From positions 1-14,333 of the forward strand of contig SYCM01000124.1 in NCBI GenBank assembly GCA_005786915.1: a stretch of 14,333 nucleotides of DNA, written 5' to 3'. The stretch comes from Bacteroidota bacterium. Lineage in GTDB: Bacteria > Bacteroidota > Bacteroidia > Flavobacteriales > Schleiferiaceae. The position numbers were made by a program, and so were the translations under genes. Positions 1-7,466 of this stretch are shown here, in pieces. The notes under the pieces are model-generated. The model saw nothing but the letters and a program-made list of their open reading frames with translations, had not been told where the DNA came from and did no database searches. Each line of letters starts with the position of its first letter. Positions within the stretch are counted from its first letter, which is position 1.

Positions 1-203
1 TAGGGCTGCGAAATGGTTTGTCCCGCCGCAATGGGAAACGCCACGTCTTGGTAGGCAAATTCTTCGAACGAACTCTCGAGAAAAGCATGCCGCGGGATGC
101 GCCCCATTGCCGACAAAACCCGCTCGTTATCAATGCCTTTGGCGCGCAAAAGAGCCATGAGCTGCTGGCGCTGTCCTTGGTGTCGGGGCAAATCGGGAGT
201 CAC
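1..203 (-). CDS. pcm: Protein-L-isoaspartate O-methyltransferase, N-terminal part (cut by window edge)
   Basis: Translating the minus strand from a GTG at 203-201 gives an open frame of 67 complete codons that runs off the window at base 1. It reads MTPDLPRHQGQRQQLMALLR, then AKGIDNERVLSAMGRIPRHA (residues 21-40), and ends with GQTISQP just before the edge. The pattern 'LRxxGIxxERVLxAMxxIPRHxF ... AYxDxAxPIxxGQTISQP' is the well-known N-terminal signature of Pcm enzymes. These cytosolic SAM-dependent methyltransferases repair isoaspartyl residues in aged proteins. The SAM-binding core lies outside the window. The gene is divergent from the lipoprotein gene, with 32 bases between starts. An in-frame TTG at 218-216 would add five residues, but it overlaps the presumed -7 promoter box (215-208), so the GTG is preferred. 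The family call is firm; the exact start is less certain. Confidence 0.88.
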   Translation of the reverse strand, partial: MTPDLPRHQGQRQQLMALLRAKGIDNERVLSAMGRIPRHAFLESSFEEFAYQDVAFPIAAGQTISQP

Positions 204-207
204 GGGC

Positions 208-215
208 CGAAAGTA
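208..215 (-). promoter_or_regulatory. Putative -7 box for pcm
   Basis: On the minus strand the bases read TACTTTCG, one mismatch from the Bacteroidota -7 consensus TAnnTTTG. The box ends four bases before the GTG start of pcm, so the transcript would begin at or almost at the start codon. No clear -33 TTTG element is visible upstream. Confidence 0.4.
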
Positions 216-221
216 CAACCG

Positions 222-229
222 TACCTTTG
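222..229 (+). promoter_or_regulatory. -7 box for the lipoprotein operon (TACCTTTG)
   Basis: TACCTTTG matches the Bacteroidota housekeeping -7 consensus TAnnTTTG at every fixed base. It ends six bases before the ATG at 236, predicting a leader of a few bases at most. The same eight bases occur in front of the arginase gene and ftsK. No convincing -33 element is seen 17-25 bases upstream. Confidence 0.6.
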
Positions 230-235
230 GCCAGA

Positions 236-1135
236 ATGCGAAACCACCGGCTTTTTTTCAACGCCCTGAACACGGCGGCGGCCCTGGGAATTCTGGCCTT
301 AACCACGGCCTGCGAACCCAAGGAGGCCAAACCCGTAGTCTACCTGAGCATTGACAGCTTGACGCTCAAGCCCGACCCCGCTCGCGGTACGTCCAGTGCG
401 CATGTGCGCTCGGTGTGGGTAGAATCTGAGGGGATTTACTACGGGGTTTTTCCACTTCCCGCGCGGATTCCCTTGCCCGTGAGCAACCCCAACGCTACGG
501 TGCGGCTTTATCCAGGCGTGGAGGTCAACGGAATCAGTAGCTTCCAATCGCAGTACGAGTTTTACCAGCCCTACGAGCGCGCGCTCAACAGCAGTTTTGG
601 CTCGACGGTGTCGTGGCCGCCCGCAACTCCCGCGGTACTCGAATACGAACCGTGGGCCAACGTCGTTATTGTGGAGGACTTTGAGGCCGCAGGCATTCAG
701 TTTGCGCCCAGTCCGCGCAGCGATACCGTGTGGACCCGAACAACTTCTGAACGCTTTCCGGCCCCTTCGGGCGAATCCAACAGCAGCAGCGGCATGGTCA
801 TCATGCGGCCGGGCCAGCAAATTTTTGAGGCCATCACGCAGCAGGCCTACACCCTTCCCCGCGGCGGAAGCAATGTGTACTTGGAGTTCAACTACAAGTC
901 GACGATGCCGTTTAGCCTGGGGGTCGTGGCCAATCAGCCCGTCCAAACCACCCAGCAGCCCACGGTTACGTTCCGCGACAAGGCGCAGTGGTCCAAGGCC
1001 TACGTCAACCTGGTGACCGAAGTTTCGGGGTTCCCTAACGCCCTTAACTTCAATCTTTACATAGGGGCGGTGCGCACCCGGCCTGATAAAGCCGACACGT
1101 TGTGGGTAGACAATTTTAAGCTCGTGTACCAGTGA
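236..1135 (+). CDS. Secreted lipoprotein of flavobacterial type, function unknown
   Basis: The 299-residue product starts with a short basic stretch (MRNHR) and a hydrophobic segment, then TTAC with Cys26 as probable lipid attachment site. That fits a lipoprotein exported across the inner membrane. The lipobox is loose (Leu at -4 rather than -3), which is common in Bacteroidota. Residues about 33-115 look like a beta-rich domain. Residues about 140-299 contain 'VEDFE' and end with an all-beta stretch (about 213-299) resembling jelly-roll or carbohydrate-binding folds, with 'LWVDNF' near the C-terminus. I recall similar flavobacterial lipoproteins of unknown role encoded beside sugar transferases. 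An in-frame TTG at 227 would extend the protein, but it lies inside the -7 box, so the ATG is preferred. The stop overlaps the next start by four bases (GTGA), suggesting translational coupling with the sugar transferase. Glycan binding is inference only. Confidence 0.75.
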   Translation: MRNHRLFFNALNTAAALGILALTTACEPKEAKPVVYLSIDSLTLKPDPARGTSSAHVRSVWVESEGIYYGVFPLPARIPLPVSNPNATVRLYPGVEVNGISSFQSQYEFYQPYERALNSSFGSTVSWPPATPAVLEYEPWANVVIVEDFEAAGIQFAPSPRSDTVWTRTTSERFPAPSGESNSSSGMVIMRPGQQIFEAITQQAYTLPRGGSNVYLEFNYKSTMPFSLGVVANQPVQTTQQPTVTFRDKAQWSKAYVNLVTEVSGFPNALNFNLYIGAVRTRPDKADTLWVDNFKLVYQ

Positions 1136-2565
1136 GCCCTCGGAGCCCGCTCCTTCGCAAAATTCAGCGACGCTACACACTGACGTACGTTCTTGCGGAC
1201 GCGCTGGCCGCCGGCATCGCCTACACCTGGCTATACGACTACCGAAAGTCGGTCGCTGAACCCGCTCGGTTTGGCCTGACTGAGCTCGAATGGGATTCGT
1301 TTTACCCCATAGGTTTGGGAACCACGGCCTTGCTGTGGATCGGCACGATGGCCATGTTGGGTCTTTACCAAAGCGTGCTTCGCAAATCGCGCCTTACCGA
1401 ATTGAGCCGCTTGATTCAAGTCGGCTGCCTGTTCGTAATCAGCTACTTTCTGCTGTTTTTGCTGGACGACTACGTCAAGAGTTACCAGAATTATTGGGGG
1501 GAAATTCAGCGGTTTGGCGGCGGAATTTTAGTGTTGAGCATCGCGTTTCGCTTAGTCTTGGGCACCCACCTGCGCTGGAAGATCACGCAGAAGAAAATCC
1601 ACTTTCCCACCCTGCTGATCGGAGAGCGGGCGCTGCTCGAACAGCATCGGACCAAACTAGAATCTCACGCGGCGGCCTCCGGCGAAGTCCTGGCCGGCTG
1701 GATGGCTGCCTTGGGATCAGGTACCGAAACGCCCTGCTGCAACCTTCCGCACCTTGGACCGGCGCGCGATGTAGCCATTTGGGCAGAGCGTTTAAGCATT
1801 GAAGACGTCGTTGTCGCCCTCCCCCCCACGGAACACCAGCAGCTGACGCCAATTTTGCTAGAGCTTGAGCAGCTAAAGGTGAGGATCTTCATGATTCCCG
1901 ACACCTACGGCATTTTGTCGGGCATGGTGGGACTCGACGAACACGGGGTTCCGCTCATGGAATGGCACCACGAGCCCATGGATGCCTGGCAGCGCAACAG
2001 CAAGCGCGCGGTGGATTTGACCATTTCGGCGATGGCACTCCTTGTTTTAGCCCCAGTACTGGCAGTCGTGGCGGTCGCGGTGCGGCGTACGCCGGGGCCG
2101 GTGTTTTTCACCCAAGAACGCTTAGGTCGGGGCGGCAAGCGCTTTCAAATTGTCAAGTTTCGCACCATGCGCGTCGACGCGGAGGCGCAGGGACCGCAAC
2201 TCTCCAGCGAAGACGATCCGCGCATTACCCCCGTGGGGCGCGTGCTGCGCAAGTACCGCCTGGACGAGCTTCCGCAGTTTTGGAACGTCTTGGTGGGCGA
2301 CATGAGTATTGTTGGACCAAGGCCTGAACGTGCGCATTTTGCCGAACAAATTCTCGCCCGCGCTCCGCAGTACCGCCACGTATACAAGGTTCGCCCCGGC
2401 ATTACCAGCTGGGGCATGGTCCGCTTTGGGTATGCCAGCACCGTCGACGAGATGATACGGCGCATGGAATTTGACCTGCTGTACATCGAAAACATGTCTT
2501 GGCGCAACGACCTCAAGGTTTTGGTGTACACAGTGTGGACCGTGCTCAAAGGACGCGGAAAGTAG
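1132..2565 (+). CDS. Membrane sugar-phosphate transferase that starts glycans on undecaprenyl phosphate (WcaJ/WbaP-like)
   Basis: The 477-residue protein has four probable membrane helices (about 17-36, 57-80, 96-112 and 128-146). A cytoplasmic nucleotide-binding-like region follows (about 155-280), then one more hydrophobic helix (about 294-318) and a bacterial sugar transferase domain. Family signatures are clear: KFRTM (342-346), DELPQFWNVL (378-387), GDM (389-391) and VGPRPE (394-399). Asp378-Glu379 match the acidic catalytic pair known for polyprenyl-phosphate hexose-1-phosphate transferases. Such enzymes move a sugar-1-phosphate from a nucleotide sugar to undecaprenyl phosphate, the first step of exopolysaccharide, capsule or O-antigen repeat units. 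The sugar cannot be told from sequence. It starts with GTG overlapping the upstream stop. No flippase, polymerase or other glycan cluster gene is next to it, so it probably works with genes elsewhere. Confidence 0.93.
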   Translation: MSPRSPLLRKIQRRYTLTYVLADALAAGIAYTWLYDYRKSVAEPARFGLTELEWDSFYPIGLGTTALLWIGTMAMLGLYQSVLRKSRLTELSRLIQVGCLFVISYFLLFLLDDYVKSYQNYWGEIQRFGGGILVLSIAFRLVLGTHLRWKITQKKIHFPTLLIGERALLEQHRTKLESHAAASGEVLAGWMAALGSGTETPCCNLPHLGPARDVAIWAERLSIEDVVVALPPTEHQQLTPILLELEQLKVRIFMIPDTYGILSGMVGLDEHGVPLMEWHHEPMDAWQRNSKRAVDLTISAMALLVLAPVLAVVAVAVRRTPGPVFFTQERLGRGGKRFQIVKFRTMRVDAEAQGPQLSSEDDPRITPVGRVLRKYRLDELPQFWNVLVGDMSIVGPRPERAHFAEQILARAPQYRHVYKVRPGITSWGMVRFGYASTVDEMIRRMEFDLLYIENMSWRNDLKVLVYTVWTVLKGRGK

Positions 2566-2576
2566 GCTCCAGGCCG

Positions 2577-2584
2577 TACTTTTA
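2577..2584 (+). promoter_or_regulatory. Possible weak internal -7 box before the dehydrogenase gene
   Basis: TACTTTTA differs from TAnnTTTG only at its last base and ends four bases before the ATG at 2589, the same spacing as at the arginase promoter. The 23-base gap to the upstream stop leaves room for a promoter. A single near-match can occur by chance, so this is tentative. Confidence 0.25.
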
Positions 2585-2588
2585 GGAC

Positions 2589-3476
2589 ATGAAGCACTGT
2601 ACCGTACTCGGCGCAGGCACGATGGGCAACGGAATTGCCCACGTGTTCGCCACCAGCGGATGGAACGTCTCGCTGTTTGACATCAGCGCGCCCGCCTTGG
2701 AGCGCGCCGTAGCCACCATCACCAAGAATTTAGAGCGCCAAGTGGCCAAAGAACTGCTGACGGCCGAGGCGGCCGCAGCGGCGGTTGCGCGCATCCGCAC
2801 GCACACAGATTTAGCAGTGGCCGTGTCGGGTTCCGCCCTGGTGGTCGAGGCCGCAACCGAAAACGTCGACATCAAGCTCAAGCTTTTCGCTCAGCTCGAC
2901 GAACTGTGTGAGCCCGAGACCCTGCTCGCGTCGAACACCTCGTCTATTGCCATTGGCCGAATTGCGGCGGCGACCAAGCGTCCCGACAAGGTCATCGGAA
3001 TGCACTTTATGAATCCGGTTCCGGTGATGAAGCTGGTAGAAATCATCCGGGGCTATAAGACCTCAGACGCGACCGCGTCTCTGGTGGCCGACATCAGCCG
3101 CCAATTGGGTAAAATCCCCGTGGAATGCAACGACTATCCGGGATTTGTCGCCAACCGCATCCTCATGCCGATGATCAACGAAGCCATTGAAGCGCTTCAA
3201 ACGGGCGTAGGAAGCGTGGAAGCCATCGATTCCATTATGAAGCTGGGTATGGCGCACCCCATGGGACCCTTGCAGCTGGCCGACTTTATCGGCTTGGACG
3301 TGTGCCTTAGCATCTTGCGCGTACTCCACGAGGGACTTGGACAGCCCAAGTACGCTCCCAACCCGCTTCTCGTGGCCATGGTCACCGCGGGCGACCTCGG
3401 AGTGAAGTCCGGGCGCGGATTTTACGACTACGCGAACGGAACCAAAGACGCTCCCGTCGCCCCTAACTTTAACTAA
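2589..3476 (+). CDS. hbd: 3-hydroxybutyryl-CoA dehydrogenase (3-hydroxyacyl-CoA dehydrogenase family)
   Basis: The 295-residue product has the usual length of the stand-alone bacterial enzyme. The N-terminal Rossmann fold shows GAGTMGNGIA (8-17), with the acidic residue Asp31 ending the second strand, as in NAD-dependent members. Catalytic-region motifs follow: SNTSSI (115-120), GMHFMNPVPVMKLVEII (137-153, with His139 and Glu151 as the likely catalytic dyad) and PGFVANR (184-190). The C-terminal domain ends with the family signature GVKSGRGFYDY (271-281). The enzyme oxidises (S)-3-hydroxyacyl-CoA to 3-ketoacyl-CoA in the cytosol, in fatty-acid or amino-acid breakdown or short-chain acyl-CoA metabolism. 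No thiolase, enoyl-CoA hydratase or acyl-CoA dehydrogenase lies nearby. It is 23 bases after the sugar transferase and 15 bases before the peptidase gene, so it is probably co-transcribed with functionally unrelated genes. Confidence 0.94.
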   Translation: MKHCTVLGAGTMGNGIAHVFATSGWNVSLFDISAPALERAVATITKNLERQVAKELLTAEAAAAAVARIRTHTDLAVAVSGSALVVEAATENVDIKLKLFAQLDELCEPETLLASNTSSIAIGRIAAATKRPDKVIGMHFMNPVPVMKLVEIIRGYKTSDATASLVADISRQLGKIPVECNDYPGFVANRILMPMINEAIEALQTGVGSVEAIDSIMKLGMAHPMGPLQLADFIGLDVCLSILRVLHEGLGQPKYAPNPLLVAMVTAGDLGVKSGRGFYDYANGTKDAPVAPNFN

Positions 3477-3491
3477 CCTTCTCGGAACCTC

Positions 3492-4673
3492 ATGAAAAAT
3501 CACCTCTTCTTCGGCGCCATGCTCGCCTCAGCTGGGCTCTTTGCTCAAGTAGACCTCATCAACAAGGTTTCGGGCAACGGCGCACGCGACAGCAAAACGT
3601 TTCAGTTCACGACCGTGTACGACCTTGAAGCCACCCCGGTAAAGGACCAGGGGCGCTCGGGCACCTGCTGGAGTTATTCCGCCACCGGATTCCTGGAGTC
3701 GGAACTGCTTCGCATGGGCAAGCCCGCCGTCGACCTTTCGGAGATGTACACCGTCCGCAAAGTATACCAAGACAAGGCCGAGAAGTACGTCCGCCTGCAC
3801 GGCGCCCTCAACTTCGCCCAAGGCGGCGCCTGCCCCGACCTCTTTTACGTAATTGACCGCTACGGAGCGGTTCCGCAATCTGCCTACGCCGGCCTCAACT
3901 ACGGCACCGAGGGCAACGACCACGACGAGCTCGAGGCCGCCCTCAAGGGAATTGTCGACGCAGTAGTGAACAAAAACTCAGGAACCGTGACCACCGCGTG
4001 GCACAAGGGCTTCACAGGATACCTCGACGCCTACCTTGGCGCGGAGCCCGCGACGTTCACCTACGAGGGCAAGACCTACACTCCGCGCAGCTTTGCCGAC
4101 AAGTTCGTCGGAATTAATACCAAAGACTACGTGCAGCTCACCAGCTTTACGCACCACCCCTTCGGTTCGTGGTTCGCCATTGAAGTTCCCGACAACTGGA
4201 CGTGGGGCACGTCGTACAACGTTCCGCTCGACGACATGATGGCGGCGATTGACCACGCCCTGGCCAACGGATTCACCATCGCTTGGGCCACCGACGTGTC
4301 TGAAAAAGGATTTTCGCTCAACAACGGCGTGGCCGTGTGGCCCGCACAAAAATGGTCCGACATGAGCGCCGAAGAAAAAACTGCCGTCTTTACCGGGCCG
4401 CACGAAGAGGCTGTGGTGACGCAGGCTTCGCGCCAAGCGGCATTTGACAACTACGAAACCCAAGACGACCACGGCATGCAAATCGTCGGCAAGGTCAAAG
4501 ACCAGTCCGGCGCTGCCTACTACATCGTGAAGAACTCCTGGGGTCCGCGCAAGAACTCCTACCGCGAGGGCTACATTTACGCGTCTGAAGCCTTTGTACG
4601 TGCCAAGACCATTTCCATCATGCTGCACAAGGACGGATTGCCCAAAGCGACTAAGAAGGCGGCAGGGTTTTAA
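3492..4673 (+). CDS. Secreted C1-family (papain/bleomycin hydrolase-like) cysteine peptidase
   Basis: The 393-residue product begins with a clear signal peptide (hydrophobic core about 5-18, likely cut after LFA, before Gln19), so the enzyme should reach the periplasm or outside. The papain-family triad is complete: QGRSGTCW with Cys59, DDHGMQIVG with His327, and KNSWG with Asn348; Gln53 is the oxyanion-hole glutamine. The roughly 270-residue gap between Cys and His is much longer than in papain. It resembles the aminopeptidase C / bleomycin hydrolase branch (C1B), whose best-known members are cytosolic, whereas exported versions occur in Bacteroidota. It therefore probably trims peptides outside the cytoplasm; whether it is an amino- or endopeptidase cannot be read here. 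Residues about 160-300 form a family-specific insertion without recognisable motifs. It is the last gene of the plus-strand run and is followed by a hairpin terminator. Confidence 0.9.
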   Translation: MKNHLFFGAMLASAGLFAQVDLINKVSGNGARDSKTFQFTTVYDLEATPVKDQGRSGTCWSYSATGFLESELLRMGKPAVDLSEMYTVRKVYQDKAEKYVRLHGALNFAQGGACPDLFYVIDRYGAVPQSAYAGLNYGTEGNDHDELEAALKGIVDAVVNKNSGTVTTAWHKGFTGYLDAYLGAEPATFTYEGKTYTPRSFADKFVGINTKDYVQLTSFTHHPFGSWFAIEVPDNWTWGTSYNVPLDDMMAAIDHALANGFTIAWATDVSEKGFSLNNGVAVWPAQKWSDMSAEEKTAVFTGPHEEAVVTQASRQAAFDNYETQDDHGMQIVGKVKDQSGAAYYIVKNSWGPRKNSYREGYIYASEAFVRAKTISIMLHKDGLPKATKKAAGF

Positions 4674-4690
4674 GTCGTACGTTTCTGCAG

Positions 4691-4728
4691 AATCCCGGTT
4701 CAGGATCCGTGCCTGAGTCGGGATTTTT
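4691..4728 (+). terminator. Intrinsic terminator of the lipoprotein-to-peptidase operon
   Basis: The left arm AATCCCGGTTCAGG (4691-4704) pairs with CCTGAGTCGGGATT (4712-4725) over 14 positions, including two G-U wobble pairs, around the 7-base loop ATCCGTG. The right arm runs into a T-tract (4724-4728, TTTTT). The T-tract is on the plus-strand side only, so it should stop the operon ending at 4673. The reverse orientation has no U-run, so it is probably not an equal terminator for argS, whose stop codon begins just three bases beyond the T-tract. Confidence 0.88.
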
Positions 4729-4730
4729 GT

Positions 4731-6506
4731 TTACATCCGCTCGGGCGCCTCGATTCCGAGCATTTCAAGCGCTCGGCGAAGGGCGTTGGCGGTGGTTCCG
4801 CATAAATCTAGGCGAAAGGCCACGAGGGCATCAGACTCCGCGTTGAGAATCGGATTCGCTTGGTAGAATCCGTTAAACGCCTTTGCGAGGTCGTAGGCGA
4901 ACTGCGCCACCACGGCCGGGCTGTAGGTCCGTGCCGCCTGCTGCACCGCTTCGGGAAAACGATCGAGGACCTGAATGAGCTCCTTGCTGCGCTCGTCGAC
5001 GGCTACCTCAGCCCACGACCACGATGAGGTTCGTCCTTTGGCCTTGCGCAAGATGCTCCGGATTCGGGCGTGGCTGTACTGAATGAAGGGTCCCGTGTGT
5101 CCGTTGAAATCAATGGACTCCTCGGGGTTAAACACCATGCGCTTGCGCGGATCCACCTTCAGTATGAAGTACTTCAAGGCTCCGTGGCCCAAAACTCGGT
5201 AGAGTTGCGCCTTTTCGTCCTCACTGAGCCCGTCGGTCTTGCCGAGCTCTTCGCTTAGGGAGCGTGCCGTGGATTCCATTTCGTCGAGCAGGTCGTCAGC
5301 GTCGACGACCGTCCCTTCACGAGACTTCATCTTGCCGCTTGGCAAGTCTACCATACCGTAGCTCAAGTGGTAGAGCTGGTCGGCCCAGGCGTAGCCCAAT
5401 TTTTTAAGGATCAAAAACAGCACTTTAAAGTGGTAGTCCTGCTCGTTGCCCACCACATAAGTCAAGCGGTCAATCGAAAAGTCTTTAAAGCGTTGAATCG
5501 CAGTCCCAATGTCTTGAGTCATGTACACTGAGGTTCCGTCGCGGCGCAGAACAAGTTTCTCGTCAAGGCCGTCCTCGCGCAAGTCAATCCATACTGAGCC
5601 GTCGTCCCGACGGTAGAACACGCCGCGCGCCAATCCCTCTTCAATGTCTTGCTTGCCCAGCACGTAGGTGTCGGACTCGTAGTAGTTGCGGTCAAAGCGA
5701 ACGGCCAAACGGCGGTAGGTTTGGTTGAAGCCGTCGTACACCCACCCGTTCATGGTGGCCCAGAGCCCGCGCACCTCGTCGTCGCCCGCCTCCCATTGGC
5801 GAAGCATTTCTTGAACCTCACGCATGCACGGAGCCTGCGCCTTGGCGGCATCTTCATCGAGGCCTTGGGCCATGAGTTCGCGCACCTGGGCGCGGAATTC
5901 CTGATCGAAGCGCACGTAAAAATCGCCCACGAGGTGGTCGCCCTTCGTACCGGAGGATTCGGGGGTGATTCCGCCACCAAATTGCTTCCACGCCCACATG
6001 CTTTTGCAAATGTGCACGCCTCGGTCGTTCACAATCTGAACCTGAACCACTTTGCGGCCGCTGGCCTCGAGGATGCGGCTTACGCTGTGTCCGAGCAAAA
6101 TGTTGCGCACGTGCCCAAGGTGCAGCGGCTTGTTGGTGTTGGGACTGCTGAATTCCACCATGGCGGCCGGGGCCTTGGGATCTACGGTGGCGGTGCCCCA
6201 AGCTTTGGCCGTTCGAATGACGTCGAACCGTTCCTGAATTTGCTGCGAACTGAGGACTATGTTCAAAAATCCCTGAACCGCGTTGTAGCGAACGACCATG
6301 GGCGTTGCCGCTAGAAGCGCTTCTCCTACCTCGCGGGCGGTGTCTACGGGCGATTTGCGGCTGAGCTTGAGGAAGGGAAAAACCACTAGGGTTGCGTCGC
6401 CCTCAAAGTCCTTACGGGTTTCCTGTAGTTCAACGGGACCCTCCCATCCATACAACGTATTTAAGACCGTCGAAACGGCCGATTCTAAGGCGTCAGCCAT
6501 GTGCAT
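4731..6506 (-). CDS. argS: Arginyl-tRNA synthetase
   Basis: The 591-residue product is a class I aminoacyl-tRNA synthetase that charges tRNA-Arg with arginine in the cytosol. The N-terminal additional domain (about 1-110) includes 'GDATLVVFPFLKL'. The catalytic core opens with EFSSPNTNKPLHLGHVRN (118-135), whose HLGH (129-132) is the HIGH motif. GKMKSREGTVV (391-401) stands at the KMSKS position. The anticodon-binding DALR-type domain fills about 470-591, with YSHARIRSI near its start and the typical ending LGIEAPERM. Length and motif order are normal. The start at 6506 shares one base with the upstream arginase stop (TAATG), a coupling arrangement that supports this start; a second ATG at 6500-6498 would shorten the protein by two residues. 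No own promoter is visible, so expression should depend on the arginase promoter. Confidence 0.97.
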   Translation of the reverse strand: MHMADALESAVSTVLNTLYGWEGPVELQETRKDFEGDATLVVFPFLKLSRKSPVDTAREVGEALLAATPMVVRYNAVQGFLNIVLSSQQIQERFDVIRTAKAWGTATVDPKAPAAMVEFSSPNTNKPLHLGHVRNILLGHSVSRILEASGRKVVQVQIVNDRGVHICKSMWAWKQFGGGITPESSGTKGDHLVGDFYVRFDQEFRAQVRELMAQGLDEDAAKAQAPCMREVQEMLRQWEAGDDEVRGLWATMNGWVYDGFNQTYRRLAVRFDRNYYESDTYVLGKQDIEEGLARGVFYRRDDGSVWIDLREDGLDEKLVLRRDGTSVYMTQDIGTAIQRFKDFSIDRLTYVVGNEQDYHFKVLFLILKKLGYAWADQLYHLSYGMVDLPSGKMKSREGTVVDADDLLDEMESTARSLSEELGKTDGLSEDEKAQLYRVLGHGALKYFILKVDPRKRMVFNPEESIDFNGHTGPFIQYSHARIRSILRKAKGRTSSWSWAEVAVDERSKELIQVLDRFPEAVQQAARTYSPAVVAQFAYDLAKAFNGFYQANPILNAESDALVAFRLDLCGTTANALRRALEMLGIEAPERM

Positions 6507-7462
6507 TAAAGATTGGTACGTCGGCTTAACCGCTCCTGAAGGCGGTACACCGTGTTTTGAAGTAAGCGGAATGCCGTCGTTCCCATGGCGTTGCCGCCTT
6601 TATCCAGCAGCGGATTGATTTCGGTGAACTCCAGGCAGCGCACTAAGGGCGCATCGGCGAACAGCTCGAGCAGTTGCTTGGCCTCGGACTCGTCAAAGCC
6701 GCCGGGCACCGGAGTTCCCGTACCGACTGAAATGCTAGGGTCCATAGAGTCCACGTCAAACGAAACATAAACCATGTCGCAGTCCTTCATTTGGGCCATA
6801 ACCCGCCGGACCACGGTCGAAATTCCGAGCTCGCGAACCTCGGGCACGCGGTACACCTTCATGCCGTACTTCTCGATCAAGAAATCCTCGGGTTCTTCGG
6901 TGCTGCGAAGGCCGATGAAGGCGATGTCTTCGGGGCGCACGCGCTGCGGATGGCCCTTGAGCTTCGTCCAGGAGTCGCGGGTGACGGGACTGGGATCGTT
7001 GATCTTGCACTCGAGGTTGTCTTCGCCCATCGCCGTGGCCAGGGGCATACCGTGCATGTTCCCTGAGGGCGACGTGTAGGGCGAATGCATGTCGGCGTGG
7101 GCGTCAATCCACACCACCCCGAGGCGCGCGAGCGGAAAAGCCTGCTTGATCCCCGCGATGGTTCCGCCCGCGTTGGAATGGTCGCCGCTGAGCACCAGCG
7201 GAAACTGCCCGTCGTCCAAGGTTTCGGCAACTACGGCCGAAATTCGGCGGTACATGCGCACAATTCCGCGAATCCGCTTGCCGTAAGGGGTCTCGGGATG
7301 GCGGTAAAGTAGCGCGTTGTTGGTCTGCACCTTGCGCGGCTGAAGGGCCCTGAAAAACTTGGGTTGAATGCTGAACGAAGCGCTGCGAATGGCCGCATAG
7401 CCCAGGCTCGAACCTCGGGTTCCAGCGCCCAATTCAGACATCGCGGTGATTAACTGCAGCAT
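6506..7462 (-). CDS. rocF: Arginase (ureohydrolase family)
   Basis: The 318-residue product has the full set of ureohydrolase metal ligands: SGDHS (His95), WIDAHAD (Asp120, His122, Asp124) and SFDVDSMDP (Asp236, Asp238). These bind the two Mn ions that activate water to split arginine into ornithine and urea. SPSGNMHGMP (131-140) and GTGTPVPGG (247-255) are arginase-type substrate-loop motifs; agmatinases differ there. LEFTEINP (277-284) supplies the conserved Glu281. The protein is cytosolic with no signal peptide. The ATG is only four bases downstream of a perfect -7 box, and the gene overlaps argS by one base at its 3' end. Placing an arginine-degrading enzyme first and ArgS second in one transcript is unusual. 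Formiminoglutamase or agmatinase is less likely given the substrate-loop motifs. Confidence 0.9.
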   Translation of the reverse strand: MLQLITAMSELGAGTRGSSLGYAAIRSASFSIQPKFFRALQPRKVQTNNALLYRHPETPYGKRIRGIVRMYRRISAVVAETLDDGQFPLVLSGDHSNAGGTIAGIKQAFPLARLGVVWIDAHADMHSPYTSPSGNMHGMPLATAMGEDNLECKINDPSPVTRDSWTKLKGHPQRVRPEDIAFIGLRSTEEPEDFLIEKYGMKVYRVPEVRELGISTVVRRVMAQMKDCDMVYVSFDVDSMDPSISVGTGTPVPGGFDESEAKQLLELFADAPLVRCLEFTEINPLLDKGGNAMGTTAFRLLQNTVYRLQERLSRRTNL

Positions 7463-7466
7463 AGAC

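Larger units (their letters stand above)
207..230. repeat. Imperfect inverted repeat containing the divergent pcm / lipoprotein promoters
   Basis: The left arm CCGAAAGTAC (207-216) and right arm GTACCTTTGG (221-230) are inverted copies that match at 8 of 10 positions around a 4-base spacer. Each arm carries the -7-like box of the gene reading away from it. The same design recurs at 7466-7493. The repeat may simply be two facing promoters, or it may also be bound by a dimeric regulator; the sequence alone does not decide. Confidence 0.5.

Noticed and set aside
130..330. A 66-codon minus-strand frame over the pcm start region
   Set aside because: The neighbouring minus-strand frame from 203 to 1 reads as Pcm, so this frame is a shadow.
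299..1180. A 293-codon minus-strand frame opposite the lipoprotein gene
   Set aside because: It crosses the junction of two plus-strand genes with good N-terminal and family signals and has a shadow-like composition rich in Arg, Gly and His.
3978..4628. A 216-codon minus-strand frame opposite the C1 peptidase gene
   Set aside because: The plus-strand gene has a complete catalytic triad; the antisense frame has no motif and is His/Val/Gly-rich.
4691..4728. Terminator acting equally in both directions between the convergent operons
   Set aside because: The stem is symmetric, but the T-tract exists only on the plus-strand side; the minus-strand reading is followed by CTGCAG, not a U-run.
5649..6314. 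A 221-codon plus-strand frame opposite argS
   Set aside because: ArgS is certain from its HIGH and KMSKS-type motifs; the antisense frame is a by-product of high GC.
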